Assembly (NCBI RefSeq): GCF_000455125.1
Contig: NZ_AUWR01000071.1
Span: forward strand, 1-64,000
Direction of reading: 5' to 3'
From: Mycobacterium sp. UM_WGJ
GTDB taxonomy: Bacteria > Actinomycetota > Actinomycetes > Mycobacteriales > Mycobacteriaceae
Length of the DNA: 64,000 nt
Below are positions 1 through 10,492 of this stretch, piece after piece. The stretch's first letter is position 1; each line of letters starts with the position of its first letter. The notes below the pieces were generated by a model, which saw nothing but the letters and a program-made list of their open reading frames with translations, searched no databases and had not been told where the DNA came from. The position numbers were made by a program, and so were the translations under genes.

Positions 1-330
1 ACCCCAGGGGACTTAGCCCGTCTCGGTGTCCATGTACTGGACAATTGCACGCTCCGCCGGTTGTCGTCGCGAAGTCTTCGAGGCCTGGGATGTTCAGAAA
101 AGCGCGGGAATCCACGGAATTGACAATCCGCTCGTCCGGTCATAAGCGATACCCGCGATGTAAAGCGATTTTACATCGCTACCCCATGAATATAACAGAA
201 CTATAACGTAATAATAACGATAAAATCATGAAGCCGAATGCGAGGTTAACCTAAGAATCGCCTGTGCCATACGCTGCCGACAATCGTGTCGCCCGGTCAT
301 CCGGGGCCGACCCAACGTCAGGAGCGGATC
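1..330. other. AT-richer non-coding stretch at the window edge
   Basis: I see no convincing gene here. The stretch is visibly richer in A and T than the rest of the window, especially 180-260, which resembles a promoter region. It contains a 10-bp inverted repeat, GCGATGTAAA at 155-164 and its complement at 170-179, with a 5-nt loop. A GGGACTTAGCCC-like string near 8-19 recalls half of a DosR box but lacks the second half at the correct spacing. Confidence 0.5.
155..179. promoter_or_regulatory. 10-bp inverted repeat, operator or hairpin
   Basis: GCGATGTAAA at 155-164 is perfectly complementary to 170-179 with a 5-nt centre. It lies about 150 bp before the gene remnant starting at 331. No T-run follows, so an operator is as likely as a terminator. 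The binding factor is unknown. Confidence 0.35.
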
Positions 331-405
331 ATGCAAAGACTTCTTCGTCCGTACTTCACCAGCGGTGTCGTCCTCGTCGGTGCCAGCCTCATCGCCGTCG
401 CGCCT
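331..405 (+). pseudogene. N-terminal remnant of a mycobacterial exported/PE-PPE-hydrolase-like protein
   Basis: An ATG with an AGGAG ribosome site at 319-323 opens a frame beginning MQRLLRPYFTSG and continuing with a hydrophobic VVLVGASLIAVAP segment, a familiar N-terminus of mycobacterial membrane or exported proteins. After about 25 codons the likeness stops, exactly where the reversed tgs1 fragment begins near 402-405. The frame stays open to 918, but that part is antisense to the tgs1 scrap and then out of frame with the nitroreductase gene. It reads as the 5' stub of a gene whose remainder was lost in a rearrangement. Confidence 0.5.
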
Positions 406-500
406 TCCAGTACGACCAGGGCGCCGATGGCCAGGCTGGCGTGGCGGTCGGAGTCCTCGGCTTGCAGAAATCCCGCGTCCAGGGTGGTCAGTTGCTCCAC
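402..500 (-). pseudogene. Truncated tgs1-like WS/DGAT gene (first 33 codons only)
   Basis: Reading leftward from 500, the frame starts MEQLTTLDAGFLQAEDSDRH and continues through LAIGALVVLEG. This matches the start of mycobacterial triacylglycerol synthase Tgs1 (Rv3130c family), normally about 460 residues. Similarity ends at residue 33, near position 402; 27 unrelated residues and a stop follow. The HHxxxDG catalytic motif and the whole acyltransferase body are absent. In M. tuberculosis tgs1 is divergent from Rv3131 and close to devRS, and this scrap sits in the same place and orientation, so it is a deletion remnant of the DosR-regulon tgs1. Confidence 0.7.
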
Positions 501-707
501 GATCCGTCCTCCTGCCCGCGCCCCGCTCTCATCGTCCGCCCGCGTCGCTGATGGATGCAGGGCCAGAAGTCCCGAGTCCGCGGCGCAGGTGCGGGTCTTC
601 GTGCCCTGGTCGGACCGGTGGGGCGGGGAGGATCGTGAAGAGTGCAGGTCTGCTGGGGCTCAGCGGGAATCGGGCTCGAGACCGCGAAGGAAGAAAGGGG
701 CCGGCCC

Positions 708-1784
708 ATGGATGAAAAACCTGCGGGTCGCCCGGACGCCGCGGCGGTCCGGGACACCATCCGAACCGCGTTACTGCTGGCCGCCCGAGCGCCCTCGGTG
801 CATAACTCGCAACCATGGCGCTGGCGGGTGGACCCGGCGCCTTCGGCGCCCCGGCTGGACTTATACGTCGAGCCCGATCTGCAGCTGCGCAACGTCGACC
901 CCGAGGGCCGGGGCATGATCTTGAGCTGCGGCGCGGCATTGCACCACTGTGTGGTGGCGTTCGCCGCGCTAGGTCAACAGGTCAAGGTCCATCGGTTTCC
1001 CGACCCGGCATGCCCCGACCTGCTGGCCTCGATCGAGCTGTGTCCGCCTGGGCCGCAACCGGATCTCTCCCAGGTCGATGTCGCGCTGGCGGCGGCGATC
1101 CCGCGGCGGCGCACCGATCGTCGCTACTTCAGCGGCTGGCCGGTGGCCGGCGCCGACATCGCATTGATGGGCGCGCGCGCCGCCCGGTCCGGTGTGATGC
1201 TGCGCCGCGTCGACGCCCTAGATCGGCTGAACGCGGTGGTGGCCCGGGCGGTGTTCGAGCACCGCACAGACTACGAGTACCTCGCCGAGCTGGCGACCTG
1301 GAGCGGCCGCTACGGGTCGGTGGCCGGCGTTCCGGCGCACAGTGTTCCGGCGCCGGATGCTGCTGCCCCGATTCCGGGCCGGTTCTTCGCCGGGCCCGCA
1401 CTGGCCCAGCCGCCGGGTGCCTTCCCGGACGAGGACCGCGCGGTGATGCTGGCCCTGGGCACCGAGACCGATGATCGGCTGGCCCAGCTGCGTTCCGGCG
1501 AGGCCACCAGTGTGGTGCTGCTGACCGCGACGGCATTGGGGCTGGCCAGCTGCCCGGTCACCGAGCCGCTGGAGATCGCCGAAACCCGTGCCGCGGTGCG
1601 CCGCGACGTCTTCGGAACCAGCGGCTATCCGCAGATGCTGCTGCGGGTGGGCTGGGCCCCGATCAATGCCGACCCGCTGCCGGCGACGCCGCGGCGCTTC
1701 CTCAACGACACCGTCCAATGGCTGGCTGCCGACACTCGCGAGGCCGAGCCTCGAGAGGTTGAAGGGTTGGCGCTCTACGCCTGA
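708..1784 (+). CDS. Acg/Rv3131-type nitroreductase-fold flavoprotein
   Basis: A 358-residue protein of the Acg family (Rv2032, Rv3131, Rv3127), DosR-regulon proteins with two degenerate nitroreductase half-domains. The ATG at 708 is chosen because GAAGGAAGAAAGGGG lies directly upstream; an in-frame start 66 bp earlier lacks this. The N-terminal APSVHNSQPWRW segment is the family signature. The C-terminal half holds the conserved stretch around residues 260-300 (ALGTETDD to TALGLASCPVTEPLE). In Acg the flavin is bound with a lid covering the active site, so an enzymatic role is uncertain. Its neighbours, a tgs1 remnant on one side and devS-devR on the other, reproduce the Rv3130c-Rv3133c arrangement. 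Confidence 0.85.
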   Translation: MDEKPAGRPDAAAVRDTIRTALLLAARAPSVHNSQPWRWRVDPAPSAPRLDLYVEPDLQLRNVDPEGRGMILSCGAALHHCVVAFAALGQQVKVHRFPDPACPDLLASIELCPPGPQPDLSQVDVALAAAIPRRRTDRRYFSGWPVAGADIALMGARAARSGVMLRRVDALDRLNAVVARAVFEHRTDYEYLAELATWSGRYGSVAGVPAHSVPAPDAAAPIPGRFFAGPALAQPPGAFPDEDRAVMLALGTETDDRLAQLRSGEATSVVLLTATALGLASCPVTEPLEIAETRAAVRRDVFGTSGYPQMLLRVGWAPINADPLPATPRRFLNDTVQWLAADTREAEPREVEGLALYA

Positions 1785-1799
1785 GCAGCACCGCCCGGG

Positions 1800-4143
<2,344 letters not shown>

Positions 4144-4308
4144 ATCGCGTCCTCTCCGAAGCCGTCGTCGCGGCGCGCACCCAGGCACTGCCCACGGTAG
4201 CGGCGACACCGGCGGATTCACAGAGCACAAAGCCCCGATCCGCAGAAGGGTCAGGCTTCGGGGGTGATCTACGCTTCTTGCGTCTTGGCCCTGACGTAGG
4301 AGATCCCA

Positions 4309-5079
4309 GTGGACAGGTCTGCCCTCACTGCATTGTTCGACCTGACCGGACGCACCGCCATCGTGACAGGCGGAACGCGCGGCATCGGGCTGTCGGTTGC
4401 GCACGGGTTGGCCGCTGCCGGCGCCAACGTGGTGGTGGCCAGCCGCAAGAGCGAGGCCTGCGATCAGGCCGCGGAGCAACTGCGCCAGGCCGGCGCGCAA
4501 GCGATCGGGGTGCCGACCCACCTCGGGGACGGCGAGGCGATCGAGGCGCTGGTGGGCGCCACAGTCGACCGGTTCGGCGGGGTGGACATCGTCATCAACA
4601 ACGCTGCCAATGCGCTGGCGCTGCCGTTGGGCGAGATCACCTCGGAGGCACTGAACAAGTCGTTCGCGGTTAATCTGCAGGGGCCGGTCTTCCTGGTTCA
4701 GGCGGCGCTGCCGCATCTTCGCAAGAGCGAGCACGCCGCCATCGTCAACGTGGTGTCGGCCGGCGCCTTCGTCTATTCGCCGGCGACGTCGATGTACTCG
4801 GCGGCCAAGGCCGCACTCGTGTCCTTCACCCGGTCCATGGCGGCCGAGCTGGCGTCCTCGCGCATCCGGGTCAACGCGATCGCACCCGGACCGGTCAACA
4901 CCGACATGGTGCGTAACAATCCGCCGGAGTTCATCGCAGCATTGCGGGCTGCCACGCTGCAGCAGCGCATTGCCGAGCCCGACGAAATGGTCGGGCCGGT
5001 ACTGCTTCTCGTCTCCGACGCAAGCAGCTACATCACCGGCCAAACCATCCATGCCGACGGCGGGATGGTCGCGCGGTAG
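4309..5079 (+). CDS. Short-chain dehydrogenase/reductase
   Basis: A 256-residue classical SDR. The Rossmann motif TGGTRGIG is at 20-27, NNAAN-type NAG sequence near 99, catalytic Ser in VVSAG, and the Y163-x3-K167 pair in [14 protein letters not shown] and the C-terminal [11 protein letters not shown] are typical of FabG-like oxidoreductases. The GTG start at 4309 has TAGGAG just upstream. It is divergent from devR with a 165-bp spacer and converges with the SPFH gene. The substrate cannot be read from sequence; an oxidoreductase of lipid or secondary metabolism is likely. Confidence 0.85.
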   Translation: MDRSALTALFDLTGRTAIVTGGTRGIGLSVAHGLAAAGANVVVASRKSEACDQAAEQLRQAGAQAIGVPTHLGDGEAIEALVGATVDRFGGVDIVINNAANALALPLGEITSEALNKSFAVNLQGPVFLVQAALPHLRKSEHAAIVNVVSAGAFVYSPATSMYSAAKAALVSFTRSMAAELASSRIRVNAIAPGPVNTDMVRNNPPEFIAALRAATLQQRIAEPDEMVGPVLLLVSDASSYITGQTIHADGGMVAR

Positions 5080-5084
5080 CGCCG

Positions 5085-5870
5085 CTAGTCCCGCTTGACG
5101 GCACGCAGTGCCTCGGCCGCACCGCCCAGGAACGGGGTGATGATGTCCACCGGCAGCGGGAACACCACAGTGGAGTTCTGGTCGGCCCCGAGTTCCAAAA
5201 GGGTTTGCAGGTACCGCAGTTGCAGCGAGGCCGGGTTCTGCGAAAGCCGTTCGGCGGCCTGGCTGAGTTCCTCGGAGGCCTGTAGCTCGCCGCGGGCGTT
5301 GATCACCTTCGCCCGCCGCTCGCGCTCGGCCTCGGCTTCGCGGGCCATCGCCCGTTGCATCGACTCGGGGATCTCCACGTCCTTGATCTCGACCACCCGC
5401 ACCTGCACGCCCCACGGCTCGGTCTGCTTGTCGATGATCGTGCGCAGGTCGGCGTTGAGATCGTCGCGGTGCGCCAGCAGCGTGTCCAGATCGGCCCGGC
5501 CCAACAGGGAACGCAGCGTAGTCTGGGCGATCTGCGAGGTGGCCACGGCGTAGTTCTCGACCTCCATGATCGCCTTGAGCGGATCGGTGACCTGGAACAT
5601 CACCACCGCGTTGACCCGGGCCGGAACGTTGTCGCGAGTGATCACCTCCTGCGGCGGAATGGTCAGGGTGACCACCCGCTGATCAACCCGAATCATTTTG
5701 TCCACCAAGGGGAACAGGAACTTCAGGCCTGGTTGGTAGAGCGGGCGGGCATGGCCCATCCGGAACACCACGCCGCGTTCGTACTCGCGCACCACATTCA
5801 GCGCGAAATATGCCAGCACTGCGAGCGCCACGACGGCCAGCGCCAGCACGGTGATCAGTCCCTCACTCAT
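5085..5870 (-). CDS. SPFH/stomatin-like (slipin) membrane protein
   Basis: A 261-residue slipin. One N-terminal membrane segment (about residues 4-25) precedes the SPFH/band-7 domain, with typical [28 protein letters not shown] and [13 protein letters not shown] stretches, then a charged Ala/Glu-rich helix ([15 protein letters not shown]) for oligomerisation. Such proteins form membrane scaffolds and influence protease or channel activity. The chosen ATG overlaps the stop of the upstream gene (ATGA), giving a coupled norB, Cys-rich protein, slipin order. No NfeD partner gene is adjacent. Its link to NO reductase is inferred only from operon position. Confidence 0.85.
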   Translation of the reverse strand: MSEGLITVLALAVVALAVLAYFALNVVREYERGVVFRMGHARPLYQPGLKFLFPLVDKMIRVDQRVVTLTIPPQEVITRDNVPARVNAVVMFQVTDPLKAIMEVENYAVATSQIAQTTLRSLLGRADLDTLLAHRDDLNADLRTIIDKQTEPWGVQVRVVEIKDVEIPESMQRAMAREAEAERERRAKVINARGELQASEELSQAAERLSQNPASLQLRYLQTLLELGADQNSTVVFPLPVDIITPFLGGAAEALRAVKRD

Positions 5871-6514
5871 TTGAGTTGCTGCCTTCTGCTCGACGCGTTG
5901 TCGGAAAAGCCGCCCCACCGGGTGGAGTACCGGTCGATCGCGGCCTCGACGTTCAATGCCTGATCTTCGGCGACGGATCGGTGCGGCCGATCATCGGGGG
6001 CGTTACTCGGGGTGCTCCACAGGTGACGCAGCAGGGGATAGCCGCCGGCCGCCACCACGGCGATCGCCGCGGTCAGCACCAACACGTCGGCGGCCGAGTG
6101 ATTCACGAACAACGTCGCAGCCGGCAGGATGATCCCGAAACCCGCTACCGAACAAGCGATGCCCCGGTGAAAGCGGCCGGTTTCCGAGTGCGGCCACGGA
6201 TCGACCGCCCGGCTGATCTCCCGGCCGTGGTGCGACGTGGTGCAGGTGTCCTTGACCGGACAGGAGTTGCAGACCGACGGCGTCGCCCGGTACCGCATCA
6301 CCCGGTTGTCCGGATCGAACGAGGTGGGCCAGAGCCACTGGTCCTGCGGGCACTTCCACGCGTCATGATCGTCGTGGTAGACGAACTTGCCCGTGCGCCA
6401 CTGCGCCGCGCGTTCGGAGGTCCGCTGGGCCATCCGGTCGAAACCCCAGGCGAAAGTCAGCAACAGCAGCGCGTAGCCGGCAACCAACCACACCCATGTC
6501 GCCGGCCCGGACAT
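5867..6514 (-). CDS. Membrane protein with a four-cysteine cytosolic domain, function unknown
   Basis: A 215-residue protein. A membrane helix covers about residues 5-25; two more hydrophobic stretches lie at about 120-138 and 143-160. Between them (46-103) is a compact Cys region: C55 in WKCPQ, then C82-x2-C85-x5-C91 in SVCNSCPVKDTC, followed by GREISR. Four Cys at this spacing could hold zinc or an Fe-S cluster. The pattern (CP, YRA, CxxCP, then C and R-x-I-x-R) resembles the Cys insertion of IS1182-type transposases, but no DDE core is present. It starts 2 bp after norB and overlaps the slipin gene, so it probably belongs to the NO reductase operon. No function is known to me. Confidence 0.8.
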   Translation of the reverse strand: MSGPATWVWLVAGYALLLLTFAWGFDRMAQRTSERAAQWRTGKFVYHDDHDAWKCPQDQWLWPTSFDPDNRVMRYRATPSVCNSCPVKDTCTTSHHGREISRAVDPWPHSETGRFHRGIACSVAGFGIILPAATLFVNHSAADVLVLTAAIAVVAAGGYPLLRHLWSTPSNAPDDRPHRSVAEDQALNVEAAIDRYSTRWGGFSDNASSRRQQLK

Positions 6515-6516
6515 GA

Positions 6517-8850
6517 TCAGTCCTTGCCCGCGGCGGCGGACTCTGCCGGAACCTCGACGTAGAGCGGGTTCTCCGGCAACTCGTCGACCGTCTCGCCGGA
6601 GCGGAAGTTACGCAGCGCGATCCAGGCGATCCAGACGAACGGCACCACACCGGCGCCGATCAGGATCGCGTCGCCGGGCAGGCGCAGCCATTCCAGCAGC
6701 GCGTTGCCGGGCTGGGTGATGTAACCCAGCGAGCGTGCCTCGAAGTAACCCGCGTTGACCGAGTGGAACAACTGCAGCACGCCCAGCGGCAACAGGGTGA
6801 CGAACACCATCCATGCCAGGCCGATGTTCATGCCCCAGAACGAGATCCGGGCCAGCTTGTTCGGCCACTGGTCCGCCGGGATCACGTAACGGAAGGCGAA
6901 CATCGCCAGGCCGACCGCCAGCATGCCGTAGACGCCGAACATCGCGGCATGCGCGTGGTTGGCGGTCAGTGCCGTCCCGATCTCGTAGTAGGACACCACC
7001 GGCAGGTTGATCAGGAACCCGAAGATGCCTGCGCCCAGGAAGTTCCAGAACCCGACGGCGACCAGGAACATCACCGCCCAGCGGGCCGGGAAGTTGTTCT
7101 GCTCACCGGCTTCCTGGCGGGCACCCAGCTGCAGGAAGGCCCAGGCCTCCACGGTCAGGAAAGTCAGGGGGATGACCTCGGCGGCCGAGAAGAACGCGCC
7201 CAGTGCCATGTGCTCCACCGGTGTGCCGGAGAAGTACAGGTGGTGCATGGTGCCGATCACGCCGCCGGCCGAATACAGGATGATGTCGAGGAAGATGACC
7301 AGCAGCGCAACGCGCTCGCGCACCACCCCGAGCTGAACGAAGATGTAGGCCACCATCGCGGTGGTGAACAGCTCCAGGAAGTCCTCCACCCACAGGTGCA
7401 CCATCCAGAACCGCCAGAAGTCGGCGACCGAGAAGTGCGTCTCACTGCCGGCCAGCAGGCTGGCCGCGTAGAACGTCGGGATGGCCAGGCCGGTGAAGAA
7501 GAACATCCAGGGCAGGTTCATCTTCGAGGTGGTGGCCAGCTTCGCGCGCATGCCGCGCCAGATGATGACGATCCACAAGAACAGGCCGACGATCAGCAGC
7601 AGCTGGAACAGTCGGGGCAGGTCCAGGAACTCCCACTGCTGGGAGAACAGGGTGCCGGGCTTGATAACCCCGAAGATCGACAGCGCCTCAAAGGCCAGCG
7701 AACCGAAGACCACCACTGCCAGCGCGCCGAGCAATCCGTATACCAGGACCGACTGCTTGCTGGGCTCGCGGCGGGTGATGAAGGGCACCAAGAAGATTCC
7801 ACCGGCCAGGAACGCCGCCGCGGTCCAGAACAGTGACAGCTGCAGGTGCCAGGTTCGGGCCAGGTTGTAGGGCAGGACCTTGGCGAGGTCGATCCCGTAG
7901 AACTCCGACAGATCCGCCCGATAGTGCTCGACGGCGCCGCCGAGCAGGACTTGGGCCAAGAACAGCACCGCGACCACGGCGAAGATCCAGATCGCGGCGC
8001 GCTGCGAGCGGGTCAGCGGCACCTCGCCGGGCTGGCGGAAGTGCAGTTTGGTCATCTCCGTGCCGTGCCAGCCGATGTTCTGGCTCCAGCGACCGTAGAC
8101 GGTGAACATGACGCCGATGCCGCCCAACAGCATGATCAGCGACAGCACCGACCACACCACCACCGATCCGGTGGGCCCGTTGTCGACGCGCGGCTCCGAG
8201 GGCCAGTTGTTGGTGTAGCTGTAGTTGTGGCCGGGCCGATCCGCGGCCGCCGCCCACGCGGTCCAGGCGAAGAACGCGGTCAGATCGCGGATCTCGCCGG
8301 GCTCGGTGATCATGTGCGGCAGCAGGCCGTACTTGGTGGAGGCTTCGCCGAAGTAGTCGGCGTAGTGCTGCTCGATGGTGTTGAAGGCCTGGACCTGTTT
8401 GTCGGTGAATACCAGCGTTTTGGTGTCCGCGTTATAGCGGTTGGTTCGGAACTCGGCGACCACGGCGTCGTGCGGGTTCGCCACGCCCTGCGCCTTGAAC
8501 TGATCGGCGACGTCTTCGGTGGCCAGCCGCAGATATTCGGCGGTGTAGTCGGGGCCCAGGTAGGCGCCGTGGCCCAACACCGAGCCGTACTGCATGAGGC
8601 CGCGGGCCTGATAGAGCTGTTGGCCACGGGTGATGTCGGCGCCGGTGAACAGCTGCTGACCGGATTCGGCAACGACCTTGTCCGGCATCGGCATTGACGC
8701 CGTGTACGTGCGATAGGCCAGGATGCCCATCACCAGGAATCCGAAGATCATGACCAGGGCCACGCCCTGCGCCCAACCCTTGCCGACCAGCGCTTCGGCA
8801 CGGCCGGATCCGGTGGTGGGCGCGCCCACCTGTGTCGCATCGGTGCTCAT
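6517..8850 (-). CDS. norB: Quinol-dependent nitric oxide reductase (qNOR)
   Basis: A 777-residue single-subunit qNOR of the haem-copper oxidase superfamily, reducing NO to N2O with electrons from the quinone pool. The N-terminal membrane helix (about 29-50) and extracytoplasmic cytochrome-c-like domain without a CxxCH motif are typical of qNOR. The catalytic part keeps HLWVEDFLELF, GTMHHLYFSG (two FeB histidines) and NHAHAAMFG (haem ligands). The ATG at 8850 (MSTDATQV) gives the usual length; an upstream in-frame start would add 55 implausible residues. It leads an operon with the Cys-rich protein and slipin. A cluster of TTAG/CTAA repeats lies just upstream. It is absent from the M. tuberculosis DosR locus. 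Confidence 0.95.
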   Translation of the reverse strand: MSTDATQVGAPTTGSGRAEALVGKGWAQGVALVMIFGFLVMGILAYRTYTASMPMPDKVVAESGQQLFTGADITRGQQLYQARGLMQYGSVLGHGAYLGPDYTAEYLRLATEDVADQFKAQGVANPHDAVVAEFRTNRYNADTKTLVFTDKQVQAFNTIEQHYADYFGEASTKYGLLPHMITEPGEIRDLTAFFAWTAWAAAADRPGHNYSYTNNWPSEPRVDNGPTGSVVVWSVLSLIMLLGGIGVMFTVYGRWSQNIGWHGTEMTKLHFRQPGEVPLTRSQRAAIWIFAVVAVLFLAQVLLGGAVEHYRADLSEFYGIDLAKVLPYNLARTWHLQLSLFWTAAAFLAGGIFLVPFITRREPSKQSVLVYGLLGALAVVVFGSLAFEALSIFGVIKPGTLFSQQWEFLDLPRLFQLLLIVGLFLWIVIIWRGMRAKLATTSKMNLPWMFFFTGLAIPTFYAASLLAGSETHFSVADFWRFWMVHLWVEDFLELFTTAMVAYIFVQLGVVRERVALLVIFLDIILYSAGGVIGTMHHLYFSGTPVEHMALGAFFSAAEVIPLTFLTVEAWAFLQLGARQEAGEQNNFPARWAVMFLVAVGFWNFLGAGIFGFLINLPVVSYYEIGTALTANHAHAAMFGVYGMLAVGLAMFAFRYVIPADQWPNKLARISFWGMNIGLAWMVFVTLLPLGVLQLFHSVNAGYFEARSLGYITQPGNALLEWLRLPGDAILIGAGVVPFVWIAWIALRNFRSGETVDELPENPLYVEVPAESAAAGKD

Positions 8851-8860
8851 GGACGGCACG

Positions 8861-8910
8861 CTAACAGTATCGAGGATGAAAATTCGCGAAACTGTTAGTG
8901 CCCTCACTAA
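8861..8910. promoter_or_regulatory. Inverted-repeat cluster in the norB divergent promoter
   Basis: CTAACAGT at 8861-8868 is mirrored exactly by ACTGTTAG at 8891-8898. A second perfect palindrome, TTAGTG-CCCT-CACTAA, covers 8895-8910, and another GTTAGT follows at 8924-8929. These sit 11-80 bp upstream of the norB start, in the 163-bp gap shared with the divergent gene at 9014. They probably bind a dimeric regulator of NO reductase. They do not match the FNR/DNR core TTGATNNNNATCAA or a DosR box. Confidence 0.5.
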
Positions 8911-9013
8911 TTTGGGGTCTGGCGTTAGTTTCTCTGTTGACCAAATGCCCCTTGACGCCAAGGTACGACATACCGTAGTAGCGGTCCGATGTGCGGGCCG
9001 GAAAGGACACACC

Positions 9014-9679
9014 ATGCCCCGCCTCCGCGAGATCCCGCGCGCCGAAGTGACCGACGAGCAGATCTTGTTCTTCTACGATCGGTTGTTCGGCGCGGGCATA
9101 GAACCCGTAGGCCCTGACGCTTCGGCGACAGCTTCCGGCGGCCACCGCACCATCCACGGGACACCGGGGGACTGGTGGACGGTCTTCGCCCAGGCGCCCA
9201 AGGTGTTCTCCCACGCCGTACGTGGATTCGCTCTCTATCGCAACGCCTCGCTGGACCCGCTGCTGCGCGAGCTCGGTCAGGCCCGCGCCGGCTACGCCCG
9301 CGGCAGTCAGTTCGTCTTCTCCCAGCACTGCAAACAGATGCGTTCGCTGGGCATGTCCGAGGAGAAGATCGCCGCGTTACCGTCCTGGCAGGTCAGCGAC
9401 GCCTTCTCCGGGCTCGAGCGCGCGGTGCTGGCTTACACCGATGCCCTGGTCTACGACGGCGGGCGGGTGGCCGACGAGATCTTCGCGGTGCTGCAGGCGA
9501 ACCTGTCGGACCGCGAGATCATGGAGCTGACCTACATCACCTGTATGTATGACATGCACGCCACCATCTGCCGTGCGCTGCGGCTGGAGTTCGACGACCG
9601 CGCGGAGCCGATCACCGAGGTCCAGGTGCCCGAGGGGCTCGCGGTGGCCGACCTGTCGGCGGACCTGGCCGGGGACTGA
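9014..9679 (+). CDS. Carboxymuconolactone decarboxylase/AhpD-fold protein
   Basis: A 221-residue protein of the CMD/AhpD-like fold. The core segment (about 80-180) has LRELGQARAGYARGSQFVFSQHCKQMR-like sequence where AhpD has ExxCxxCxxxH; only the later Cys is present, so the AhpD dithiol is incomplete. LSDREIMELTYITCMYDMHATICRAL is a typical CMD C-terminal helix pair. The ATG at 9014 has GAAAGGA upstream at 9001. Divergent from norB with the palindrome cluster between them. The substrate is unknown; decarboxylase, peroxidase-like and hydrolase roles are all possible in this family. Confidence 0.75.
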   Translation: MPRLREIPRAEVTDEQILFFYDRLFGAGIEPVGPDASATASGGHRTIHGTPGDWWTVFAQAPKVFSHAVRGFALYRNASLDPLLRELGQARAGYARGSQFVFSQHCKQMRSLGMSEEKIAALPSWQVSDAFSGLERAVLAYTDALVYDGGRVADEIFAVLQANLSDREIMELTYITCMYDMHATICRALRLEFDDRAEPITEVQVPEGLAVADLSADLAGD

Positions 9680-9724
9680 CCGCGGCTTGGTCGACTTGTC
9701 GCACCCCGGGGGCACCATCGGTCT

Positions 9725-10372
9725 GTGCTTGACGCGGTGCTTCCTCTGCAGTGCGGCGGCTGCGGTACACCCGGGACCCGATGGTGCGCCGCCTGCGCCG
9801 CGCAGCTGGCGGTCGGGCCCGAAGAACCCCGGGTGATCGCCCCGCGGCTGGATCCGCAGGTTCCGGTTTTCGCCCTGGGCCGATACGCCGGCGCCCGCCG
9901 GCAGGCGATCGTCGCGGTCAAAGAACGCGGCCGCAGCGACCTCGTCGCTCCGCTGGCTTGGGCGTTGGGGGCGGCGCTGCAGCGGCTGCTGTGCTGGCAG
10001 ATGGTGGACCTACCGCTGACGATCATCCCGGCACCCACCCGCCGCAGCGCTGCCAGACGGCGCGGGGGCGACCCGATCACGCGCATCGCCGCTACGGTTG
10101 CCGCGCGCCATGCGGGTGTGACGGTGGTGCCGGCATTGCGGATGCGGGCGCTGACCCGCGACTCGGTCGGTCTGGGCAGCGCCGCCCGGGAACGCAACGT
10201 CGCCGGGCGGGTACTGCTGCGCCGGGGTGGGCTGGCGAGTTCCTCCGCCGCGGGCGATGTCCTGATTGTCGACGACGTGGTGACCACCGGAGCGACCCTG
10301 GCCGAGTCGGTTCGGGTGCTACATCAGGCCCGGGTGCGGGTTTCTGGCGCGCTCGTGATCGCTTCGGTATGA
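9725..10372 (+). CDS. ComF-family phosphoribosyltransferase-like protein
   Basis: A 215-residue ComF/GntX-family protein, homologous to Rv3242c. An N-terminal zinc site is formed by C10-x2-C13 and C21-x2-C24. The C-terminal half is a type I phosphoribosyltransferase domain with PRPP-binding signature VLIVDDVVTTGAT near 180-192 and the TRDSVGLGSAARERNV segment typical of ComF. In naturally competent bacteria ComF acts in DNA uptake; the role in mycobacteria is unclear. The start is GTG at 9725. It is followed by hpf and secA1 as in M. tuberculosis, marking the beginning of the conserved syntenic block. Confidence 0.85.
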   Translation: MLDAVLPLQCGGCGTPGTRWCAACAAQLAVGPEEPRVIAPRLDPQVPVFALGRYAGARRQAIVAVKERGRSDLVAPLAWALGAALQRLLCWQMVDLPLTIIPAPTRRSAARRRGGDPITRIAATVAARHAGVTVVPALRMRALTRDSVGLGSAARERNVAGRVLLRRGGLASSSAAGDVLIVDDVVTTGATLAESVRVLHQARVRVSGALVIASV

Positions 10373-10492
10373 GACGGGTGTCAAACGGGTGCGCCAAACC
10401 GGTGGCATCTCTCCGGCGGCATGGCTACGGTCGTCATCAAGGGACGGGGGACCTTGAAGGAACGTGGTCGAGACGACAGGAGAGTGTCGAGC

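Noticed and set aside
6-20. Possible DosR box GGGACTTAGCCC
   Set aside because: Compared with the GGGACTWWAGTCCC consensus it lacks two central bases, so the half-sites are out of phase.
4144-5415. Upstream extension of devR frame to position 5415
   Set aside because: The extra 423 codons are antisense to the SDR and SPFH genes; GTG at 4143 gives exactly the DosR start.
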